From positions 2,852,001 through 2,916,000 of the forward strand of contig JANFAH010000003.1 in the NCBI GenBank assembly GCA_024663395.1: DNA of 64,000 bases, in the 5' to 3' direction. Both the position numbers and the translations under genes were made by a program. Source of the DNA: Pisolithus tinctorius. Its lineage: Eukaryota; Basidiomycota; Agaricomycetes; Boletales; Pisolithaceae. The notes beneath the pieces are model-generated. The model had not been told where the DNA came from. It searched no databases and saw only the letters and a list, made by a program, of their open reading frames with translations. Shown here one piece after another: positions 56,943-64,000 of this stretch; positions within the stretch are counted from its first letter, which is position 1; every line of letters starts with the position of its first letter.

Positions 56943-58488
56943 TCACAACAAAGCATCCAATTCTTCGACGTTCTCCACGTGACCTGACTTGGTGAACGTC
57001 CTACCCTTCACAGATTCCAGACCCTCTCCAGCGTAGGTGACGAGCGGAGAAATTTCAATCTCCACGCCATCTCGCACGCGTGCACCAGCCTGCTCTAAAA
57101 ACTGCCTGTGTTGAGCCAGCAAATCACGGCGACTAGTGTCAGGATCGTCCGATCCCGTTCCCGGGGCATTTTTCAAGGGACTAAATTCCTCGTTGCGTGC
57201 TACCTCCAACACAGCGAAACGCTTCGTGAAAGGGAACACGTCAAAAACGAACATCTCAAGTTTCATACCGTTGGGTTTGGAAGGTTTGATGACTGCGCCA
57301 GTCTCCAGATCAACGGTGGGGATCTTCTTGCGCGCAATGTGGAACGCGAGCTCGCCCTCAAACGACTCTACTGAACGCAGGAAGGCAGTGGTATAGAAAT
57401 GGTTGGCAATATTGGCTGCGTTAAACATCAGTTCTCCTGTCTTTCGGTTGCGCAGCTCGGCCTGTTCCTTGGTGATCTCTGAATACTCCACGACGCTGAA
57501 CTTGTCACCGCGACGCGCTACGACGCCAACGGACTCGGAAGGCGAAGTTTTGGGTACGACCTTGGCAGCGCAGTCGGCTTGTTTGCTGATACAATAGCCG
57601 AGGAAGACGGGATCTGCGACTTTGACAAGGCAGTTGTCGACGCAGTAGGCATGCACATAGAGCACGCCCCGCGAAGACAAGTCGGTGAGTACGCTGCGCG
57701 GCTTGTCTGAGGGCGAAAGTGGGGATCGGGTGGCAGCATAGAGGCCACCATTGCCATCGGGCGCAACAGCAACCCGCGATTTGGTCTCCAGCATGATCTT
57801 GCCGTCCATGGTCAGGCATGGAAGTGTTCCTGGCATCAACGCAGAGTGAGCGTAAGTCAGACTCAGATAAATCCACACAGGGACAACCTTGTTCGAATAT
57901 GATCACGTTCTCCGGGTTGAGGCCGAAGTGCTTGTGATTCTCGAAGAAAATCTCCGTCTCTTTGCGAGTAGGGCCACTGGTCATGACATACCACGGGATG
58001 ATGACGGAGCCTTTTGGCTTCTTGTGCGTCGTCTCTGCGACGGTCTGAAGACGGGCGATGCGTTCTCCCTGGTACTGGAAGAGGGATTTATGGGAGGGAA
58101 GCCCGATGTCATAACACCCCTTGGGAGCTGAGCTGCCCAGTCTGGTTCCCTGACCACCTGCCATCAAAAGTACGCCGACCTCGCCACGGGCGATGGCTTC
58201 GAGGCCGACCTCACGCCACTTGGTTTCGTTGGAAGGGTTGTTGACAACAGATTCGCAGGCATCGACGGGGAGAGGCTCGATGATATCGGCAACGTATTTA
58301 GGATCAGTGATCACTTTCTCTGCATCGACAGCCTTTTTGTATATCTTGTTAACCCTATGTACATCGATGGATTCGAGCTGCCGGGTGAAGGCGTTGCGCT
58401 CTTCGTCCGATAGGTCTGGACAGAAGGTGAAGAGGTGATCCTGCCCGGCTGCCTGGTATTTCTTGCGAATGGTATCGATGGCAGCCAT
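56943..58488 (-). CDS. UAP1: UDP-N-acetylglucosamine pyrophosphorylase
   Basis: Makes UDP-GlcNAc from UTP and GlcNAc-1-phosphate, supplying chitin, N-glycans and GPI anchors. Start at 58488: MAAIDTIRKKYQAAGQDHLF. Motifs: GEVGVLLMAGGQGTRLGSSA then PKGCYDIGLPSHKSLFQ (uridine-binding loop), SVIIPWYVMTSGPTRKETEI, FEQGTLPCLTMDGKIMLETK joined across the single intron (GTTGTC...TGCCAG), APDGNGGLYAATR, GVLYVHAYCVDNCLVKVADP, NAANIANHFYTTAFLRSVES, AFHIARKKIP and KLEMFVFDVFPFTKRFAVLE, ending VENVEELDALL. All substrate-binding blocks are present; length near 500 residues is normal. One intron only, in contrast to its neighbours. A TATA box lies about 70 bases upstream. Confidence 0.95.
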
Positions 58489-58560
58489 CACGTCGACAAT
58501 GAAGACAATGAAATGTGAAAATGATTTGAATGATGGATAAGAAGGCTGGCTGAAACCGAC

Positions 58561-58567
58561 TTTATAG
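58561..58567 (-). promoter_or_regulatory. TATA box of UAP1
   Basis: CTATAAA on the minus strand, 73 bases upstream of the UAP1 ATG. The spacing fits a fungal TATA element. No other element was recognised in this divergent promoter. Confidence 0.5.
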
Positions 58568-58620
58568 CCCCGAAGGACAGTTCCATTTCGGTCCCCGCAA
58601 GTACATTCACAACCACGCAC

Positions 58621-59466
58621 GGCGTGTACATAACTTTATGCACCTTCACTTCGACGTGGGGTACGTGTCTGGATTCTTCGCGAGCAGTCCGATAATCGAT
58701 CTGACGTGATTGGCAGGGGCTAAATAACTATCTACTTATTACAAAACTGCCATTCGAGCAGTGGTTTGATACTAGCTGTCAAGTCTATAAGTTGGTTGGC
58801 ACTTGTTCAAGGTTTCGGGATCGGTGAGGAAGACTTGGACATTTTTACGACATTTTCATCACATACTGACACACAAAGAAGACTCGTTGTGAGGGGTGAC
58901 TCAATTTCTACCTTCGAGAACTCTCGGAAATACAGCTGAGATTGATATCTGTACGATCTACGGTAGCAGTGCGGTGGATCAACCTACAAAGCTCGATGAC
59001 CAGATCCTGGGCCATGCCTTCGCAAGCTGCATATCCATGGTCAGTGATATTTTTGTACGCGGTGGGGTGCGTATTATAGCCGAGCCTAATATTGGGCTGA
59101 TCACGCGGTCGCCTACTAAAAACACAACACTGCTACGTAGGTCTTCTCCATCATGTCACGTTAGTGCAATTCATCAAATTCATCCCCCAGCCATAAGCCC
59201 TTCCACGGAACGGTGGTCTGCCTCTTTCACAAAGCTATGCCAAATGGGCCACCTGGATGCCTTACTTGTGGCCTGGTCATCCGCGGCTCCCTTTTGTGAA
59301 TTCTCAAGCACATGGAAGCAATGGTGTTCCACTGCGCCTTGCAGGGGGATCCGGTCTTTAGGGTTCTCACTTGAGGAGCCGATCTTGAAGAGCATTTTCA
59401 ACAAACCGGCTAATTCGATGGCCCAAATCGGCTCAGCCTCGATCACGAACCCAACCCCCGCCAGAC
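58621..59466. other. Divergent promoter region between UAP1 and EXG1
   Basis: About 0.85 kb without a recognised gene. Two overlapping open frames occur here, 191 codons on the plus strand (58896-59471) and 112 codons on the minus strand (59180-59518). Neither shows a family motif, signal or splice logic, and the second covers the EXG1 TATA box and start, so both are taken as chance frames. Long divergent upstream regions are expected for wall genes regulated by growth. Confidence 0.5.
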
Positions 59467-59474
59467 TATAAAAA
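59467..59474 (+). promoter_or_regulatory. EXG1: TATA box of EXG1
   Basis: TATAAAAA begins 51 bases upstream of the ATG at 59518. The short distance implies a very short 5' leader, consistent with a strongly expressed secreted enzyme. Confidence 0.6.
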
Positions 59475-59517
59475 TTTCGGTGTCGGGTTCTCCATTCCTT
59501 TGTACCACCCGTACCCA

Positions 59518-61076
<1,559 letters not shown>

Positions 61077-61219
61077 GATATCTTGTACCTCTGCCACACA
61101 GGATAGTGTTATACCCCTTTAGTTATCATCGTCTAGTTTCCAGAGTCTGAATAATAGTTGATCCTGGCACAGCCTATACATGAGTGTGATGGTCCGAGAT
61201 CCGGCACTGAGTGCGAGTG

Positions 61220-62862
61220 CTACACGCCGGCGACGCCGTATTTGCGGAGCGTTGCTTGCCAATCCCCCAAATCTCCTCTACCCATGGTAACAATAGATGC
61301 TTTGTTCCCAGATTGAGGTCCGAAAAGGCGGGTTGCGACGCGACGAATGGTTTCTGGTGTGACTTTGTCAATAGCTGCAGTCATGTCAGTGACAGGTATC
61401 TTGCGGTCATGCACCAATATCTGGAATAATCATGTCAGCCTCTGGGGAAACTCGAATACTAGGAATCTTGCCTGACGACCCAAATCCTCCACTTCCACTG
61501 CCCTGCTCTCCAATGCCATCATCAAACTAGATTTGAGCTGATTCTTGGCCCTCTCCAACTCAACTGCTGGAACACTCTGGTATATCAACAAACTCAGTTG
61601 ATGCACAAGATGAGGTAATATTTGGGCGGGCGTGTTCCCCTTCTGCATCGGTATGTCTGGCACGAAGGACGCAAATAGCCCAAAGAGCGACGAGTCAGAG
61701 TAGATGTGGTGGAACGAGGCGCAGTGGTCCACTTGCGGGAAGTGGTTGAGGATGTGAGTGTAAAGTCGAGAATACATCCCTTTACCCGGACCGCCTGCCG
61801 AAAAGCTGCCTCCGCCGCCGAGTAGTACTTGCATAGTGGCAAGGGCATAGATATCGTCATCATGTATGCCTACGCCCTCGAAGGCAAGATAAAGATGGTC
61901 AAACTCCTGGGTTACGCTTGGAATGTGTCGTACGCCACCAACGTAAAGTGAGCCAGGATTGACGGGATTAACAACGTCGGTATAAGAGTTGGGATACAGG
62001 TATGACGCTGCGCGGGTGAGTGATTTGTACATAGACGGCTGTGACGATGGAAGAAGGTGTGGTGGAGCCACCGAGGCTGTTGACAGACGGGGAGTGGAAG
62101 GCGAAGGAGAAGTCGTAGGTTTAAGTGACGAGAAGTACTTGTCAGCCAATTCGACAAGTTGCTCGTGCTGCATGCCGGCACCAGCAATAACCATGCGCTC
62201 AGGAGTGTACCAATTGGTAATACACTGCCGAAGTAGGTCAGGAGTGATGGTGTCTATACGGTCGCCGGGACATATGAGGGGATTCCCGAGTCCTCGCAGG
62301 CCGTATGCAACCTCATGCAGCACCTCTGGAAGTATCATTTCCGGCTTATTGTTAATCTCCCTTATCTCGTACTGAGCCGCGTCTTTTTGTAGGTGGAGCT
62401 CTTCGACTGCGAATGTGGGCTGAAGAACTGTTTCGGATATGAGAGAGAGGGCAAGGGGAGTGGCGCGGTCAAAGTGAGAGGACTGATACATGATGGTTTC
62501 ACGAGCGGAGGATGCCATGATCTGTCCTCCTAGCCTATCCATTACTCTAGCCATATCCTCGGATGAGCGTGTGCGAGTGCTCTTTTTGCGTCGTTAGAAG
62601 AGAGCAGGGTCTCTCGCAAAAAGAGAAGGCGCACCTTGAATGCCATCCTGTCCAAGAAATGACTGGCTCCCGAAGTTGAGGGGTCCTCATACCGTGAACC
62701 GGCGTCGATATAGAGGCCAACGGAAGCAAAATGACCCGGAGTGGACTCGGTCGCAACCCGAATTTTGTTTGGGAGGGTAGTTATCTTTAAGGGTGGAAGG
62801 GTTGCCTGCGAGAAATGTCTTTGTAGTCGCTTTCCGCTGCCATTGCGCAGGACGGTTCTCAT
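61220..62862 (-). CDS. MAS2: Mitochondrial processing peptidase alpha subunit
   Basis: Alpha subunit of the matrix protease that removes presequences. Start at 62862 gives MRTVLRNGSGKRLQRHFSQ, a typical Arg/Ser presequence; an upstream in-frame Met at 62907 would only spoil it. Motifs: LPPLKITTLPNKIRVATEST, GHFASVGLYIDAGSRYEDPS, SGASHFLDRMAFK joined across an intron to a segment with TRTRSSEDMARVMDRLGG, EIREINNKPEMILPEVLHEV and the glycine-rich substrate loop LLGGGGSFSAGGPGKGMYSR. The end is ATRLFGPQSGNKASIVTMGR with YGVAGV. The alpha subunit lacks the HxxEH zinc site, and none is seen here, separating it from beta-MPP. Three to four introns. Confidence 0.93.
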
Positions 62863-62936
62863 GACGAGCAACGTCAGCAGCGAAGAGACTTGGATTATGT
62901 CATACACACATCCGGAGAAACAAACTAGGACAAATA

Positions 62937-62961
62937 GAAAAATAAAATAAAATAAAATAAA
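62937..62961 (+). repeat. (AAAAT)n pentanucleotide microsatellite
   Basis: About five tandem copies of AAAAT. It sits just 3' of the tRNA-Cys on the minus strand, where it reads as runs of four T, which also serve as RNA polymerase III terminators. Confidence 0.85.
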
Positions 62962-62963
62962 GC

Positions 62964-63036
62964 AGACCCCACCGTGATTTGAACACGGGACCCTGCGATC
63001 TGCAATCGCATGCTATAACCACTTAGCTATGGAGTC
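62964..63036 (-). tRNA. tRNA-Cys (anticodon GCA)
   Basis: A 73-nt cloverleaf without intron. Acceptor stem GACTCCA pairs with TGGGGTC (one G-T pair), D arm GCTAAGTGGTTATAGC, anticodon stem TGCGA/TCGCA with loop TTGCAGA giving anticodon GCA, T arm CCGTG/CACGG with loop TTCAAAT. Discriminator base 73 is T, the identity element for cysteinyl-tRNA synthetase. Runs of four T follow at once on the same strand as a Pol III terminator. CCA is not encoded, as expected in a nuclear gene. Confidence 0.96.
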
Positions 63037-63118
63037 TTAATGAAGGCGTTGACCTCATACGTAATGAGAGGACGTTGTCAATACTACTATCGATACGCGA
63101 AATGAGTAGTGGTAGAGC

Positions 63119-64000
63119 CTACTCGACATCTTGCCCAACCGTCCACTTGGCAAACTCTAAGACTTCGATCCCGCCTTCTGCGTCATCTTCCACCATTCCT
63201 CGCTGCCGACTCCACTTGTTCAAGGCATGACGAACAGTTTCATCTGCACCCTCCGCCCCAAGCATCATAAACGGTTGATTGTATAGTGAAGTTTCGTCAT
63301 CGGGGGTTGAACGTATAGAACGGGTGTCAAAACCCGCTATCTGACGACCAATCGCGCGTTCTAACTTCTCGAGGTCCTGCACGAACGTCTTTCTGGACAT
63401 AAGCTCTGGTAGCCTTGGCGTTTTCAACCCCAGGACTGCAACGGACCCAATACGGCCTTGGAATCCAGAACTCGTAGCTCCGTGAAGATATGAAGCCACG
63501 CGGAGACCCAGCACATGAGATTCTCTGCGTAGAGGTCCATGCACCACGGTGACCGCCCTCTTTAACGAGATTTTCTCTCCCACTTTCGCAATGAGATCCC
63601 GTATCGAACTAGACACAGTTGAGGGTGTCTGCACGTGGGGTTCGCTTTGAGAAAGTAGTGGTGCATCTCCTAGAACGTCCAAGGCACAGGGTCTGATAAA
63701 ACTTGGTGAAGAGGCATCGTGTTCTGTAATGAACGCGGCTGTGTGCGCGATGTCGGCCGCCAGTCGTGCGAACAACTCGTTCCTCCCCACGAAATCCGTC
63801 TCGCAATTCAATTCGATCATGGCGGCACGGACACCTCCCAATTCACTCGACACTCCAGTAGGGTCTTGCCGGGTGCCATTCGAAAGGACGCAAACAGATA
63901 CGAGCCCCTCCCGTGTCGTACGCCCTTCAACCTTGGCCGCCTTTTTGGCACCGGAAACGGCGAGATCCTTCTCTATCCATTTCAATGCAGCCTCCACATC
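63119..64000 (-). CDS. TSF1: Mitochondrial translation elongation factor Ts, 5' part outside window
   Basis: Guanine-nucleotide exchange factor for mitochondrial EF-Tu. The frame is open to the right edge, so the presequence and first helices are missing. Visible: MEAALKWIEKDLAVSGAKKA then AKVEGRTTREGLVSV, the core EF-Ts motif GGVRAAMIELNCETDFVGRN followed by ELFARLAADIAHTAAF, then VGEKISLKRAVTVVHGP and VASYLHGATSSGFQGRIGSV. The C-terminal part has KTFVQDLEKLERAIGRQIAG, SLYNQPFMMLGAEGADETVR and EVLEFAKWTVGQDVE, stop 63121-63119. NCETDFV with its following helix is diagnostic. No intron is seen in this part. Confidence 0.92.
   Translation of the reverse strand, partial: DVEAALKWIEKDLAVSGAKKAAKVEGRTTREGLVSVCVLSNGTRQDPTGVSSELGGVRAAMIELNCETDFVGRNELFARLAADIAHTAAFITEHDASSPSFIRPCALDVLGDAPLLSQSEPHVQTPSTVSSSIRDLIAKVGEKISLKRAVTVVHGPLRRESHVLGLRVASYLHGATSSGFQGRIGSVAVLGLKTPRLPELMSRKTFVQDLEKLERAIGRQIAGFDTRSIRSTPDDETSLYNQPFMMLGAEGADETVRHALNKWSRQRGMVEDDAEGGIEVLEFAKWTVGQDVE

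Noticed and set aside
62937..62961. Possible transposon target or long repeat at the AAAAT run
   Set aside because: Only a short microsatellite next to a tRNA; no terminal repeats, target duplications or reverse transcriptase nearby.

Overview
The window is nuclear DNA of a filamentous basidiomycete fungus, most likely an Agaricomycete. Genes are broken by many introns of about 46-62 bases with GT(A/G)NGY donors. Intergenic gaps are often under 200 bases. The gene set is fungal: Brh2/BRCA2, Gos1, Sro7/tomosyn, type I myosin, Mdm1-like PXA-RGS-PX, Oac1 and Exg1. No mobile element, CRISPR array or biosynthetic cluster was seen. Placement below class level is not supported by anything visible.

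Layout from left to right: a partial glycosyltransferase (-); proteasome beta-3 PUP3 (-); the molybdenum cofactor locus MOCS1A/MOCS1B (+); a TXNDC17-like thioredoxin (-); the mitochondrial aspartate-glutamate carrier AGC1 (-); tRNA methyltransferase TRM5 (-); a TatD nuclease (+); Golgi SNARE GOS1 (-); Sro7/tomosyn with an R-SNARE tail (-); a giant coiled-coil protein (-); D-amino-acid oxidase (-); a Ser-rich protein (-); a sparse stretch at 25.3-26.5 kb; a DUF89/ARMT1 phosphatase (+); a RING-H2 E3 ligase (-); a small membrane protein (-); riboflavin synthase RIB5 (+); an unrecognised coiled-coil protein (+); myosin-I (-); a PMP3-family peptide (+); an EF-hand-like protein (-); a UCS myosin chaperone (-); TRM6 (+); the Mdm1-like protein (-); the oxaloacetate carrier OAC1 (+); BRCA2/Brh2 (-); taxilin carrying an embedded SUMO-like segment (+); UAP1 (-); EXG1 (+); alpha-MPP (-); tRNA-Cys (-); and a partial mitochondrial EF-Ts (-).

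Most are housekeeping genes with no shared pathway. Loose links are membrane trafficking (GOS1, Sro7, Mdm1-like, taxilin), cortical actin (myosin-I and its probable UCS chaperone 2 kb away), mitochondrial import and metabolism (AGC1, OAC1, alpha-MPP, EF-Ts), tRNA modification (TRM5, TRM6) and cell wall (UAP1, EXG1). Several divergent pairs share promoters of about 45-170 bases.

The most unusual signals are in gene structure. A SUMO/ubiquitin-like segment sits inside the taxilin coiled coil and can be spliced in frame on both sides. Two consecutive 5-nt coding microexons plus a 9-nt one lie in AGC1, and a 12-nt microexon with a GC donor lies in OAC1. PUP3 and myosin-I have first coding exons that are only the ATG. 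Three GC-AG introns are present. MoaC lacks its own start codon, and the MoaA stop codon lies inside a candidate splice donor.
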